Below, piece after piece: positions 1 through 8,615 of a stretch of 64,000 nt of DNA. Within the stretch, counting starts at the first letter, position 1, and every line of letters begins with the position of its first letter. The notes beneath the pieces are model-generated. The model saw only the letters and a program-made list of their open reading frames with translations, was not told where the DNA came from and did not search any database. This DNA comes from Mycolicibacterium moriokaense (lineage in GTDB: Bacteria; Actinomycetota; Actinomycetes; Mycobacteriales; Mycobacteriaceae), in the NCBI RefSeq assembly GCF_003201655.1, contig NZ_QJJU01000007.1, positions 124,001 to 188,000 of the forward strand, in the 5' to 3' direction. The position numbers and the translations under genes were made by a program.

Positions 1-208
1 GCGGACAGGTGATCTGCAGCGACATATCCGCTGCGGGGTCACGCAACGTGATGTAGGCGGTGCTGGAATTCGGGCGGACGTTCATCTGGGCGATCTGACC
101 TTCGACCCAAACTGTGCCCAACTTGTCGATCCAGCCCTTGACCATCATTGCGACGGTGCGGACGGGGTATGGATTGTCCGCGGAGTTGGGTTCGGCGGAA
201 GAAGTCAC
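1..208 (-). CDS. xseA: Exodeoxyribonuclease VII large subunit, N-terminal part (cut by window edge)
   Basis: Only the first 69 codons are present; the gene runs off the left edge. The product starts at a GTG whose bases overlap the stop of the upstream gene (GTGA), indicating translational coupling. Residues reading [20 protein letters not shown], then WVEGQIAQ and [15 protein letters not shown], match the N-terminal OB-fold of XseA, which binds single-stranded DNA. With XseB (outside the window) it would degrade single-stranded DNA from either end in the cytoplasm. The order lipid-droplet-type protein, xseA and divergent ispH agrees with mycobacterial synteny (Rv1108c/Rv1109c/Rv1110). The family call is strong; nothing can be said about the missing nuclease domain. 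Confidence 0.88.
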   Translation of the reverse strand, partial: MTSSAEPNSADNPYPVRTVAMMVKGWIDKLGTVWVEGQIAQMNVRPNSSTAYITLRDPAADMSLQITCP

Positions 209-768
209 CTGGCGGTCGCGCGGGTGATCCTGTTGGCCAGCAGCGTCTGAAACGGTGCACGCGACTTGGTGGCGCCTTCGTAAGCCAGCAGGGTCTCGAG
301 GTCGGCGACACGCAGCGACGTCAGCCGGGCCCGCAACTGGGCCAGCGTGAGCGACTCGTAGTCCAGCTCGGCGACGACATCGGGCGGGTCGGCCTTGGCG
401 TGCTTCGCCTGATTGTCAGGCGTGGCGTCCGCGGCGTCCGGCTCACCGCCGGTGAACAGCGCGAAGCGGCCCTCGGTTAGGCGTTCGCCGTCGGTGCTCG
501 GCCCGGCCGGCCTGCCGTCGTCGAGGTCCTCGTCGAACGTCGCCCACTCGGGTTGCTCATCCTTGGGGGGGAACAACTGGTCGAGTGTCTCGTCGCCCTT
601 GTTGACCAGATCGGCGACGTCCTGCTGCATCTTCATCACGAGGTGGGCAAGCTGGCTCGCGACGGTCATCGGATACATCAGGATGTTCTGCGGAAGCTTG
701 CGGGTTTCCTCGATGGCGGTCACCGCCGCGCCTACCAGCAGCCGGACGCCATATGGTGCAGTTGCCAT
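205..768 (-). CDS. Rv1109c-like lipid-droplet-associated type protein
   Basis: This 187-residue protein sits directly upstream of xseA and shares a 4-bp stop/start overlap with it. The N-terminal half ([21 protein letters not shown] onward, roughly residues 1-70) is amphipathic, with a short hydrophobic stretch. The middle is acidic and low in complexity. The C-terminal 45 residues ([20 protein letters not shown], then [22 protein letters not shown]) form a compact helical repeat-like domain typical of mycobacterial Rv1109c homologues, some of which are annotated as lipid-droplet-associated. The open frame continues far upstream to 2442, but that part is antisense to ispH and is not coding. 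The ATG at 768 gives the conserved length. Molecular function is unknown. Confidence 0.82.
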   Translation of the reverse strand: MATAPYGVRLLVGAAVTAIEETRKLPQNILMYPMTVASQLAHLVMKMQQDVADLVNKGDETLDQLFPPKDEQPEWATFDEDLDDGRPAGPSTDGERLTEGRFALFTGGEPDAADATPDNQAKHAKADPPDVVAELDYESLTLAQLRARLTSLRVADLETLLAYEGATKSRAPFQTLLANRITRATAR

Positions 769-822
769 GGCCACCAGACTACGGCTGGCTTCTGTAGGTC
801 GCGGGTCAGTACCCTTGGAACC

Positions 823-1824
823 ATGCCGCCGACGATAAATATGGGGATTCCGGGTGCGTCCAGCTCGGTGACCGGCGGTGCCACCGGTAAACGGGTGCTG
901 CTGGCCGAGCCGCGCGGGTATTGCGCCGGCGTGGACCGCGCTGTGGAAACCGTGGAGCGCGCGCTGGAGAAGCACGGCGCACCGGTGTACGTGCGCCACG
1001 AGATCGTGCACAACGTCCACGTCGTCGAGACGCTGGCCGAAGCGGGCGCGATCTTCGTCGACGAGACCGACGAGGTGCCAGAGGGCTCGATCGTGGTCTT
1101 CTCCGCCCACGGCGTCGCGCCGACCGTGCACACCAGCGCCGCCGAGCGCAATCTTCAGGTGATCGACGCCACATGCCCGCTGGTCACCAAGGTTCACAAC
1201 GAGGCCAAGCGGTTCGCCCGCGACGACTACGACATCCTGCTGATTGGCCACGAGGGCCACGAGGAGGTCGTCGGCACCGCAGGCGAGGCGCCCGACCACG
1301 TGCAGCTGGTCGACGGACCGGACGCCGTCGACAACGTCACCGTCCGTGATGAGGACAAGGTGATCTGGCTGTCGCAGACCACGCTGAGCGTCGACGAGAC
1401 CATGGAAACCGTGCAGCGGCTGCGGCAGCGCTTCCCCAAGCTGCAGGACCCGCCAAGCGACGACATCTGCTACGCGACCCAGAACCGTCAGGTCGCGGTC
1501 AAGGCGATGGCCCCGGAGTGCCAATTGGTAATCGTGGTCGGCTCGCGCAACTCGTCGAATTCGGTGCGGCTGGTCGAGGTCGCGCTTGGCGCGGGATCTC
1601 AGGCGGCCCATCTGGTCGACTATGCCGACGACATCGACTCGGCCTGGCTTTCGGGGGTGACGACGGTCGGCGTGACCTCCGGCGCATCGGTGCCCGAGAT
1701 TCTGGTGCGCGGCGTGCTCGAGCGTCTCGCCGACTACGGCTATGACGTGGTGCAGCCAGTCACGACCGCGAACGAGACTCTGGTGTTCGCGCTGCCCCGG
1801 GAGATCCGCCCGGCGCGCGCGTGA
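823..1824 (+). CDS. ispH: 4-hydroxy-3-methylbut-2-enyl diphosphate reductase
   Basis: IspH (LytB) performs the last step of the MEP isoprenoid pathway, reducing HMBPP to IPP and DMAPP in the cytoplasm with a [4Fe-4S] cluster. The 333-residue product keeps the three cluster cysteines: Cys34 in RGYCAGV, Cys118 in DATCPLV and Cys216 in ICYATQNR. It also has the GHEGHEE segment holding the catalytic Glu and the SGASVPE phosphate-binding loop near the C-terminus. The frame is open from 553, but the ATG at 823 gives the conserved mycobacterial N-terminus (M-x-x-T-x-x-MGIPGAS). It is transcribed divergently from the xseA pair, with only 54 bp between starts. Length and motifs are normal. Confidence 0.97.
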   Translation: MPPTINMGIPGASSSVTGGATGKRVLLAEPRGYCAGVDRAVETVERALEKHGAPVYVRHEIVHNVHVVETLAEAGAIFVDETDEVPEGSIVVFSAHGVAPTVHTSAAERNLQVIDATCPLVTKVHNEAKRFARDDYDILLIGHEGHEEVVGTAGEAPDHVQLVDGPDAVDNVTVRDEDKVIWLSQTTLSVDETMETVQRLRQRFPKLQDPPSDDICYATQNRQVAVKAMAPECQLVIVVGSRNSSNSVRLVEVALGAGSQAAHLVDYADDIDSAWLSGVTTVGVTSGASVPEILVRGVLERLADYGYDVVQPVTTANETLVFALPREIRPARA

Positions 1825-1876
1825 TGCGCTTGCGCCCCAAGCTGTTTGCGCTGTTCGCCACGCTGGTCGCGCAGCG

Positions 1877-2965
1877 CTAGACGTCGTACTCCCAGCTGTC
1901 GGCTTCCCAGGGACTGCGTGACGAGCGCGGCCGGGTCCGGTGCTGCTCGGCGCGGCTGTCGCCGTCCTCGGCGTCACCGCGGTAGCGCACCCGCGAGACC
2001 GGGTGGTGTGTCCCGTTTCCGTTGGTGCCGTTGGTGCCGTTGGCGCCGTGCGATTCCCGCGGCTCATAGTCATCGACGCGGCGGCGACGCTCGGGGCGCT
2101 CGTATGAGGCGCGCCGGTCGGCAGGCGGGACGGCCTTGCGGGGTTCGCGCGTCGACGAGCGGGGGCGACGACGCGGCTCGGCGGGAGGCACCGGCGGCTG
2201 CTCGCTCTGCCGGGGCGTGCGGGGCCGACGGGGACGCTCGGCGACCGGCTCGATGACCTCGGTCTCCGGCGGCCTAGCGTGCCGCGACCGCGATGATGCG
2301 GCTCGCTTGGTGGTCCGGCCACTGCGGGCAGCGGTGGTGGACTTGGCGGACTTGGCCGTACGGGCCGGACGGGCCGGACGTTCGATGGTGTGCTTGCGGC
2401 GGGGCTCGGTGGCGGTGTCGACGTCAGGGTCGGCGGGCTCACCCGTCAGCAGCGAAGACACCTTGGATGTGACGGAGGACACGCGACTGCTGCTCGTGTC
2501 TTTCGCGCTTGCGCGTGCTGCGCCGCGTTTCGCCGACACGCCGTAATACCAGCGGCCCATCCCGATGAGCAGGACGGCGGCCGACGTGAAGAACATCAAT
2601 GGGAACCGCTCGATGAGCGGATACCCGAAGTTGATCAGCGTGTCCTTGATGCCGGTGAACTTGGCGCCGTGGAACAGGTAATACGAGGTCGGGACGGCAA
2701 CGAACAGGATCAGCGGCGGTTGGATGACGGCGGTGAAGATCCCGCTCTGCCTCACCGCGAGCACCGCGAATATGCAGCCCAGCGCATACGCCGCGGCGAA
2801 CACGAAGCTGAGCTCCTTGTCGCCGGAGCCTGCGTCGAACGCGAAGCCGACGGCGGTCAATGTGACCGCCAGCAGCACCGCCCCCCACCACGGAACACCC
2901 GGGATATTGGGGTGCGCAGAGCGATGGTCGGCCGTCACCGCCGACCGTGTGCGCTGAGCTGACAC
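1877..2965 (-). CDS. DUF6542-type membrane protein with long basic disordered tail
   Basis: This 362-residue product starts at GTG 2965. Residues about 25-145 contain four hydrophobic segments (VPWWGAVLLAVTLTAVGFAF, a segment around ALGCIFAVLAV, IQPPLILFVAVPTSYYLF and FFTSAAVLLIGMGRWYYGV) matching the mycobacterial Rv1111c/DUF6542 membrane domain. Residues from about 150 onward are Arg-, Pro- and Ser-rich and probably disordered and cytoplasmic, with an NGTNGTNGNGT run near the end. The position between ispH and ychF is conserved in mycobacteria. The biochemical role is unknown. It converges on ispH with 52 bp between stops. Confidence 0.85.
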   Translation of the reverse strand: MSAQRTRSAVTADHRSAHPNIPGVPWWGAVLLAVTLTAVGFAFDAGSGDKELSFVFAAAYALGCIFAVLAVRQSGIFTAVIQPPLILFVAVPTSYYLFHGAKFTGIKDTLINFGYPLIERFPLMFFTSAAVLLIGMGRWYYGVSAKRGAARASAKDTSSSRVSSVTSKVSSLLTGEPADPDVDTATEPRRKHTIERPARPARTAKSAKSTTAARSGRTTKRAASSRSRHARPPETEVIEPVAERPRRPRTPRQSEQPPVPPAEPRRRPRSSTREPRKAVPPADRRASYERPERRRRVDDYEPRESHGANGTNGTNGNGTHHPVSRVRYRGDAEDGDSRAEQHRTRPRSSRSPWEADSWEYDV

Positions 2966-3049
2966 ACGTAGACCGTACCGGCTCTACATAAAAGTAGCTG
3001 TCAGCGCGCTTCTGGCGTGCCTGTCACAGTCTCCTAGACTCTGGACCCT

Positions 3050-4129
3050 GTGAGCCTGAATCTGGGAATCGTCGGACTGCCCAATGTCGGCAAGTCAACG
3101 CTGTTCAACGCGTTGACGCGCAACAACGTGCTGGCAGCCAACTATCCGTTCGCGACGATCGAGCCGAATGAGGGCGTCGTGCCGCTGCCCGATCCCAGAT
3201 TGGCCGAACTGGCCAAGATGTTCGAGTCGGAAAAGATCGTGCCTGCGCCGGTGACGTTCGTCGACATCGCGGGCATCGTCAAGGGCGCGTCCGAAGGCGC
3301 GGGCCTTGGCAACAAGTTCCTGGCCAACATCCGCGAGAGCGACGCGATCTGCCAGGTGGTGCGGGTATTCACGGATGACGATGTGACGCACGTGGACGGG
3401 CGCATCGATCCGAAGTCCGACATCGAAGTGATCGAGACCGAGCTGATCCTCGCCGACCTGCAGACGCTCGAGAAGGCGGTGCCGCGGCTGGAGAAGGAGG
3501 CGCGTACGCATAAGGAGCGCCGGCCTGCGTACGACGCGGCCGTCGCGGCGCAGGAACTTCTCAGCGGGGGCACGACGCTGTTCGCGGCGGGGAAGGCGAT
3601 CGACACGGCGGTCCTGCGCGAGCTGAACCTACTGACGACCAAACCGTTCCTATATGTCTTCAACGCCGACGAGGCCGTGTTGACCGATGACGCGCGGGTG
3701 GCGTCGTTGCGCGAGTTGGTGGCGCCCGCGGACGCGGTATTCCTCGACGCGAAGATCGAGGCGGAGTTGCATGAGCTTGACGACGAGTCGGCCGCCGAGC
3801 TGCTTGAGTCGATCGGCCAGACCGAACGTGGACTGGATGCGTTGGCGCGGGCGGGTTTTCACACTCTGCGCCTGCAGACCTACTTGACTGCTGGGCCAAA
3901 AGAGTCGCGCGCCTGGACAATTCACCAAGGCGACACCGCGCCGAAAGCCGCGGGCGTGATCCACACGGACTTCGAAAAGGGCTTCATCAAAGCCGAGATC
4001 GTGTCCTACGACGACCTGATGGCGGCCGGGTCGATGGCCGCCGCCAAGGCTGCAGGCAAGGTGCGCATGGAGGGCAAGGACTACGTGATGTCGGACGGCG
4101 ACGTCGTCGAGTTCCGCTTCAACGTCTAG
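3050..4129 (+). CDS. ychF: Redox-regulated ATPase YchF (Obg-family)
   Basis: The 359-residue product is a full-length YchF, the ATP-preferring member of the Obg translation-factor GTPases that associates with ribosomes. The P-loop GLPNVGKS is at residues 9-16, the G3 region is DIAGIVKGAS, and the G4 motif reads NADE instead of the NKxD of GTPases, which is the family hallmark for ATP use. A C-terminal TGS domain ends in DGDVVEFRFNV. The start is GTG. A TAGACT -10-like hexamer at 3035-3040 lies 9 nt upstream, so the mRNA may have little or no leader. The last codons are duplicated at 5222-5249 (see findings). Confidence 0.96.
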   Translation: MSLNLGIVGLPNVGKSTLFNALTRNNVLAANYPFATIEPNEGVVPLPDPRLAELAKMFESEKIVPAPVTFVDIAGIVKGASEGAGLGNKFLANIRESDAICQVVRVFTDDDVTHVDGRIDPKSDIEVIETELILADLQTLEKAVPRLEKEARTHKERRPAYDAAVAAQELLSGGTTLFAAGKAIDTAVLRELNLLTTKPFLYVFNADEAVLTDDARVASLRELVAPADAVFLDAKIEAELHELDDESAAELLESIGQTERGLDALARAGFHTLRLQTYLTAGPKESRAWTIHQGDTAPKAAGVIHTDFEKGFIKAEIVSYDDLMAAGSMAAAKAAGKVRMEGKDYVMSDGDVVEFRFNV

Positions 4130-4140
4130 GTCGCAGTACG
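4113..4140 (+). repeat. 28-bp direct repeat, copy 1 (3' end of ychF)
   Basis: This copy spans the last codons and stop of ychF plus 11 following bases. It matches 5222-5249 at 27 of 28 positions; the single difference removes the stop codon (CTAGG versus CTGGG). The two copies bracket about 1.08 kb. The arrangement resembles attachment sites left by integration at a gene's 3' end, or a local duplication. Confidence 0.85.
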
Positions 4141-4316
4141 ACAGCGGATTATTGGCTCTCGCTCCGCAGTGGGGCCGCAGCAGGAGCTTCCAAGGAGGCG
4201 CTGAATAGCTCCCCTGCGGCCTCACCAGGTGGCGGGCCGAAGGGGTGCGGTGTTACTAGACCTCGCGTACTGCGAAACCGGCGATCATCACGTGTTTGTC
4301 GTGGCCGGCTTGGGCT

Positions 4317-4622
4317 TTACTTTGCGAGGACGGGCGCGTGGATGGTCACCGGCTTGGTCGTGGGTTTCGCGGCGCCTTCCTCGGGTGTCACGTCGCTGCC
4401 TGGTATGGAGTCATCGCAGAACCCGTCCGGCCCTGCGCATTGCCCACTGGTCTCTGCACTGTTGAGTTGGTCTTGCACCTTCTGGTGCCCGGCATCGACC
4501 CGGAGGCAGTTCGGCGTGCCCTCGTTGCAGACAGCAAAAGCAGGGGCGGCGGGCATGGCGACGAACAGCGCTCCTGTGATGATGGCTCCTGCGCCGACCA
4601 GGGTCGTGATGTTGCGCTTCAT
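4317..4622 (-). CDS. Small secreted Cys-containing protein
   Basis: The 101-residue product has a clear Sec signal peptide: MKRN basic start, hydrophobic core VGAGAIITGALFVAM, and a likely cleavage after APAFA. The mature part is about 70 residues with four cysteines (VCNEGTPNC, QCAGPDGFC), suggesting two disulfides, then a Pro/Thr-rich tail. An aaggagaac ribosome binding site precedes the ATG. It resembles the many small secreted mycobacterial proteins of unknown function. It is the only convincing gene in the segment bracketed by the ychF repeat, so it may be cargo of an acquired piece of DNA. No function can be assigned. Confidence 0.75.
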   Translation of the reverse strand: MKRNITTLVGAGAIITGALFVAMPAAPAFAVCNEGTPNCLRVDAGHQKVQDQLNSAETSGQCAGPDGFCDDSIPGSDVTPEEGAAKPTTKPVTIHAPVLAK

Positions 4623-5318
4623 TGTGTTCTCCTTGGCTTGTCACAGCCCGCTTGTGGGCTGCATTCAACTGGTAGGAGAAATAGTCCTGTTCAACCGTGC
4701 TTCGCTGTAATAGCCCAGAAGCCAGAGTCCACTTGCGGGCACGAAAGGGTTTTCTATCCGCTGGGTGAGCACGGCTCCGCACATTTGGAGAAGACTGGAA
4801 TGTTGCTGTGAGACAGCTGTTTACGGGCGTTGGGTTCACGAAGCTGACAACAGCAGTCGGCCCGCCACCGGGAGGTCTGGGTGTGGCGGGCCGAACACTT
4901 GTTCAGACGGTCAAGCCTCTGGTTTGGTTCACCTCTTGAGGTCTTGGCTCCACCATGTTTTCGAGTGAGGGATGACGGGGCGACTGGGAATCTGATGACC
5001 GCCTCGAACGGCCAGCCCGCTGTGCCCAACCCCTCCAGGGCGTTGCTTTCGTAGACCTCTGTCGTCCGAATCGACCGCTGTTGATCTGCGTACGCAGCGG
5101 GGCAACACAGCCGCCATCCCAAAGGTGGGCCATCCACCGCAAACGACCTTCAGTGCGGGTCAATCCACTGCCCATGGATCAGCCGAAGCCCGCCATGGTT
5201 AACAAACGCCCAGTGGGACGCTCCGCTTCAACGTCTGGGTCGCAGTACGGCTTTGCCCCGCCTCGGCTCGACGGAGAGGCGCCGCCAAACGGTGTTATCG
5301 GCGTCCCTCACTCTGTCG
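4623..5318. other. Non-coding stretch, no supported gene
   Basis: Almost 700 bp lie between the small secreted protein and the glycoside hydrolase. Several short open frames occur on both strands, but none has a signal peptide, a recognisable domain or third-position GC bias. The bases look less GC-biased than neighbouring coding DNA. The second copy of the ychF repeat (5222-5249) lies here, followed by a hairpin with 6-bp arms (CGCCTC/GAGGCG, 5259-5281) that could have been the original ychF terminator. Confidence 0.5.
5222..5249 (+). repeat. 28-bp direct repeat, copy 2
   Basis: Second copy of the ychF 3'-end sequence (27/28 identical to 4113-4140). It is not in a coding frame here. It marks the right boundary of the 1.1-kb segment and is followed within 10 bp by the hairpin at 5259-5281. 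Confidence 0.85.
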
Positions 5319-7043
5319 TCAGTGCTTAGGGGAACGCGTGCCCGCTGTGGAGCTGGAGCTGCCGGACGTGGAGCCTGGTGACGACTTCGCCGTCTTCGGT
5401 GTAGCAGCCGACCCCGCCGAGGTGTCCGTGCTCGTCGACCCAGCCTGGCTGGTCGAGTTGGTGCCGGTGGTCGACGTCGGCGATCCCGTCGTCCCAGTCG
5501 AACTCGTGGTGGAGCCTGTCGTTTCCGTCGTCCTTGTGCCGGTCGTGGTGGCGGGTGTCTCGGTGTTCAATCCGCTCGTCCCAGCCGAAGGGAGCGCCGC
5601 AGCTCCCGAGTCACTACCTGTCGACGGGCCTGCCGTCGTGGCCGGGGTAGCGGCTGTGACGGGCGCAGTGGCGGGTGGATCAGAAGTGGCCGTTGTTGCG
5701 CTGGCCGGCGTTGGGGGAGGCGTGACCGTGGCAGTCTCAGGAGTGGCGGCGGCGGTGGCCGGCGCAGTAACGCTCGCGGTGGTCACCGCCGTCGACACCG
5801 GACCCGACGCTGCAAGCAGCGTCGTCGCGTTCGTCGACACCGGACCCGACGCTGCAAGCAGCGTCGTCGCGTTCGTCGAGACCGGTGACATCGCGGCAGT
5901 CAGCTCGGTCGGTGCCGGATTCTGGGGATGAGTCGCAGTCCACTGCTGGATCACGTATGCCGCCGGTTTCCAGGTCCAGTCCGACCGGAGCACTCCGAAG
6001 GTGTCCTCGGGATTGGGGCTGCCCGTCAGCACGTCACGCGTTGTGTAGATGAATGATGGTCCCGCATAGGGAATTTGGCTCCAACTACTCAGGAAATCCT
6101 GGATGAATGACGACTGCATGTCCTCTGTCGCTCCCGCCGACGTCGGTTCGCCGTATTCGCTGGCCCAAATCAGCTTGGTGCCGTCGCCGTTATCGATCAT
6201 CAGCTGATGCATGAGCGACATCTGGTTGATCGCCGACGCATCGCCATACGGACCGCCCTGTGAGAACGGCAACGTGTAGTGGTAGGGATGGAACGACAGG
6301 GCGTCGAAGTTTCCCTGGGCGCCGTCGGCGTACATCTGCTGCAAGTACGAAACCGGGTTGTAGGCCAGGTTGCCGCCGTCACCCACCGTCGACATCAACA
6401 CGCCACCGATTACCGTCGCGTTGGGATCGGCCGCCTTGATCGCGGGGTATGCAGCCTGCAGAAGTTGTGTGTAAACGGCGGGATCAGGTTTCGGCAGCCA
6501 GGAGGAATAGACATTCGGCTCGTTCCAGATTTCGTATGCCGAAATCTTGCCTGCGTAGCGCTGCGCAACCTGGCCAGCGAAATCCCCGTATGCCTGCGGT
6601 GAGGTAGGAGCGCCCGCAAACGGTGGCTGTCCTGGCACTTCGGACCAAGTCGGGGTCGAGTTGAGCACGCCAAGGACACCCATGTTTCGTTGATTCGCAG
6701 CATTGACGATGTAGTCGACGGTGCTCCAGTTGTACAACCCCTGCACCGGTTCGACGACGCCCCACGGAATCAAGATCCGCACATTCTGGACTCCCATTGA
6801 TTGCATTGCGTCGAGCGAGCGGTCGATGTCCGCGGGCGTCTCGCCGTACAGGTTGGAATCGGCAAACCCCACGGTGGTGTTCGACGTGTCGATCGCAGCC
6901 GTCGTTGCGAACGGCAGCGTGACCACCACTGCGGGCCCGCCGACCAGGTTGGCAGCTGCAGCGGAGACCGCCGCTGAGGCGGTGAGGGCCACGCCCAAAC
7001 TTATGAGCGGTCGCGTCGAATGCTTCATGCCGACTTGCCACAT
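5319..7043 (-). CDS. Secreted clan-A glycoside hydrolase with Thr/Ser/Pro/Ala-rich tail
   Basis: The 574-residue product has a Sec signal peptide (hydrophobic residues about 13-32). A (beta/alpha)8 hydrolase domain follows at about 55-385. The acid/base Glu175 is in EIWNEPN and a probable nucleophile Glu296 is in WASEYGEP, the arrangement of clan GH-A (GH5/GH39/PslG-like) enzymes. The last 190 residues are Thr/Ala/Ser/Pro rich and contain a tandem 14-residue repeat; they look like an extracellular linker or mucin-like tail that may be O-mannosylated. The ATG at 7043 is preferred because ggggaga sits about 6 nt upstream; MKHS at 7028 is a weaker alternative. The substrate is unknown, probably an external or cell-wall polysaccharide. 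Confidence 0.85.
   Translation of the reverse strand: MWQVGMKHSTRPLISLGVALTASAAVSAAAANLVGGPAVVVTLPFATTAAIDTSNTTVGFADSNLYGETPADIDRSLDAMQSMGVQNVRILIPWGVVEPVQGLYNWSTVDYIVNAANQRNMGVLGVLNSTPTWSEVPGQPPFAGAPTSPQAYGDFAGQVAQRYAGKISAYEIWNEPNVYSSWLPKPDPAVYTQLLQAAYPAIKAADPNATVIGGVLMSTVGDGGNLAYNPVSYLQQMYADGAQGNFDALSFHPYHYTLPFSQGGPYGDASAINQMSLMHQLMIDNGDGTKLIWASEYGEPTSAGATEDMQSSFIQDFLSSWSQIPYAGPSFIYTTRDVLTGSPNPEDTFGVLRSDWTWKPAAYVIQQWTATHPQNPAPTELTAAMSPVSTNATTLLAASGPVSTNATTLLAASGPVSTAVTTASVTAPATAAATPETATVTPPPTPASATTATSDPPATAPVTAATPATTAGPSTGSDSGAAALPSAGTSGLNTETPATTTGTRTTETTGSTTSSTGTTGSPTSTTGTNSTSQAGSTSTDTSAGSAATPKTAKSSPGSTSGSSSSTAGTRSPKH
5791..5882 (-). repeat. 42-bp tandem repeat inside the glycoside hydrolase tail
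   Basis: Two essentially identical 42-bp units plus a partial third encode repeats of VSTNATTLLAASGP in the Thr-rich tail of the hydrolase. The DNA identity suggests recent slippage or unequal recombination, so copy number may vary between strains. Confidence 0.85.
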
Positions 7044-7120
7044 TTGGTATCTCCCCTACCTGTCCACTGCCCCATTCCGCCGCTGACGACGGGTTATCGA
7101 TACGAGTGCGGTGGTTCCCA

Positions 7121-7156
7121 AGTCAAACGGTTGGTAAACGTCACAACCGATTGACT
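7121..7156. promoter_or_regulatory. 36-bp inverted repeat between divergent genes
   Basis: Arms of 13 bp (7121-7133 and 7144-7156) match at 12 of 13 positions around a 10-nt spacer. The repeat lies about 78 bp upstream of the glycoside hydrolase start and 96 bp upstream of the methyltransferase start, where a shared operator or a 5'-leader hairpin would be expected. The bound factor is unknown. Confidence 0.5.
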
Positions 7157-7251
7157 AACCCGTCGATTACTGGTCGCACAGGCAGATTTCGGCCCACCTC
7201 CGCTGCGCACGAACCGGTCGTAAGGCGCGGCCGGCGACGTAGCATTCCCTG

Positions 7252-7998
7252 GTGAGTTTTGTCGTTTCGCCAGAGGCCTATACCCGTTTCATGGGTCGGT
7301 ATGCTGAGCCTCTTGCGGCGGTCTTCGCGGCATTTGCGGGGGTGGGCGAGGGCGACAAGGTACTCGACGTGGGCTGTGGGACGGGTGCGCTGACGGCGCA
7401 TTTGCTGTCGGTTGGTGCCGAGGTCGTGGCGATCGACCCCTCACCACCGTTCGTCGACGCGATCCGCGAACGCTTCCCAGACGTTGACGTGCGTCGCGGT
7501 ACGGCCGAGGAATTGCCATACGACACAGCCGCTTTCGATGCTGCCCTTGCGCAATTGGTAGTGCATTTCATGACCGATCCAGAGGTCGCGCTGACACAGA
7601 TGGCACGCGTGACTCGGCGTGACGGTGTCGTCTCCGCATGCGTATGGGACGGGCCGACAGGCGCATTGGCACCGTTCTGGGATGCGGTTCACACGATCGA
7701 GCCTGACGCTGAGGACGAGGTGCTGCTCTCCGGTGCCCACAAAGGGCACCTGACTGAAATATTCGAAGCTGCCGGCCTGCGCGATGTGGAAGAAGATTCC
7801 ATTTCGGTCGATGTTGTGCACCCGACGTTTGAGGAGTGGTGGGAGCCATACACATACGGTGTCGGTCCTGCCGGTGACTTCGTCCAGCGACTCGATGCCG
7901 ATGCACGCGCTCGTCTCGAATCGGTGGCCCGCGAACGTCTGGGTAGCGGGCCGTTCACCGTCACCGCTACCGCGTGGGCCGCCTGCGGGACGGCGTGA
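7252..7998 (+). CDS. Class I SAM-dependent methyltransferase
   Basis: The 248-residue product has motif I VLDVGCGTGALTAHL at about residues 37-52, an acidic motif II end (VAIDPSPPFV) and a motif near LPYDTAAFDAALAQLVVHFM, typical of ubiquinone/menaquinone-like or small-molecule methyltransferases of the Methyltransf_11/25 type. The start is GTG at 7252. It is transcribed divergently from the glycoside hydrolase across a 208-bp gap with a large inverted repeat. The substrate cannot be predicted. Length is normal and the domain is complete. Confidence 0.88.
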   Translation: MSFVVSPEAYTRFMGRYAEPLAAVFAAFAGVGEGDKVLDVGCGTGALTAHLLSVGAEVVAIDPSPPFVDAIRERFPDVDVRRGTAEELPYDTAAFDAALAQLVVHFMTDPEVALTQMARVTRRDGVVSACVWDGPTGALAPFWDAVHTIEPDAEDEVLLSGAHKGHLTEIFEAAGLRDVEEDSISVDVVHPTFEEWWEPYTYGVGPAGDFVQRLDADARARLESVARERLGSGPFTVTATAWAACGTA

Positions 7999-8027
7999 TT
8001 CGACCTGTAGCAGTACGACAGTGCGAC

Positions 8028-8408
8028 TCAGTCGATTCGCTCGACCCATTGAACGCGAGATGGCCCAGGGGCGAAGGGGTCACCGAAGTACTGCGTCTCG
8101 CGGGCTACCGCCCCATCCTCGAATTCCATAATGCTGACTACGTAATACGGTTGCTCGTCGTACTTGAGGACGAGTTCGCTGATCCAAAGGTCTCCACCGC
8201 CGAGGATGCGTCGCACGGTGAAGCGTTTCGCGTTCGGCTGGGCTTCGCGCGACGCCTGAATGTTGGACCGGCCACGGATGCGCTCGCCCGATTGCGGATA
8301 TTCGAGAACTGCATCAGTGCGGTAGATTTCGTGTTCCGTATCGAAGTCATTGGCGTCGGACGCTTCCCAGTGGCGCTGCAGAGCGGCCCGTACGTCGTCG
8401 TCACCCAT
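8028..8408 (-). CDS. SnoaL/NTF2-like fold protein
   Basis: The 126-residue product (MGDDDVRAALQRHWEASDAN) has the pattern of SnoaL-like NTF2-fold proteins: an N-terminal helix, TEHEIYRTDAVLEYPQSGERIRGRSNIQ, then a beta-rich half ending in QYFGDPFAPGPSRVQWVE. The ATG at 8408 is chosen over the upstream GTG/ATG at 8435 because a strong aaggggg site lies 5-6 nt before it. The family includes small isomerases, hydrolases and many proteins without known activity. It converges on the methyltransferase with a 29-bp gap. No substrate can be assigned. Confidence 0.82.
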   Translation of the reverse strand: MGDDDVRAALQRHWEASDANDFDTEHEIYRTDAVLEYPQSGERIRGRSNIQASREAQPNAKRFTVRRILGGGDLWISELVLKYDEQPYYVVSIMEFEDGAVARETQYFGDPFAPGPSRVQWVERID

Positions 8409-8615
8409 GGCGATCCCCCTTCCGTGACGAACCAATCATCCGGCATGAGGGAATCATCCGTCGTCAGACTGATGCGCTCCTGAACGGCACAAGTGTGTTG
8501 GGTGTCAACGGGCGACTCGAACGAAAGCTGCGCCAACACGCTGTGCGACCCCGCAATTTGTCTGATGCGCAAGAGTGACGTGGCGGAGGCCCGCTGATGA
8601 GGCAGAATCGCGGAG

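Noticed and set aside
769..2442. Long minus-strand open frame giving a 745-residue protein together with 205-768
   Set aside because: The part upstream of 768 is antisense to ispH and has Arg/Pro/His-rich composition typical of high-GC shadow frames; only the last 187 residues look like a conserved protein.
4113..5249. Insertion sequence or prophage between the ychF repeats
   Set aside because: No transposase, integrase or terminal inverted repeats in the segment; only the duplicated 28 bp supports mobility.
8000..8020. Shared CAGTACGACAG string at about 4135 and 8010
   Set aside because: An 11-bp match is expected by chance in a 64-kb window and there is no extended similarity.
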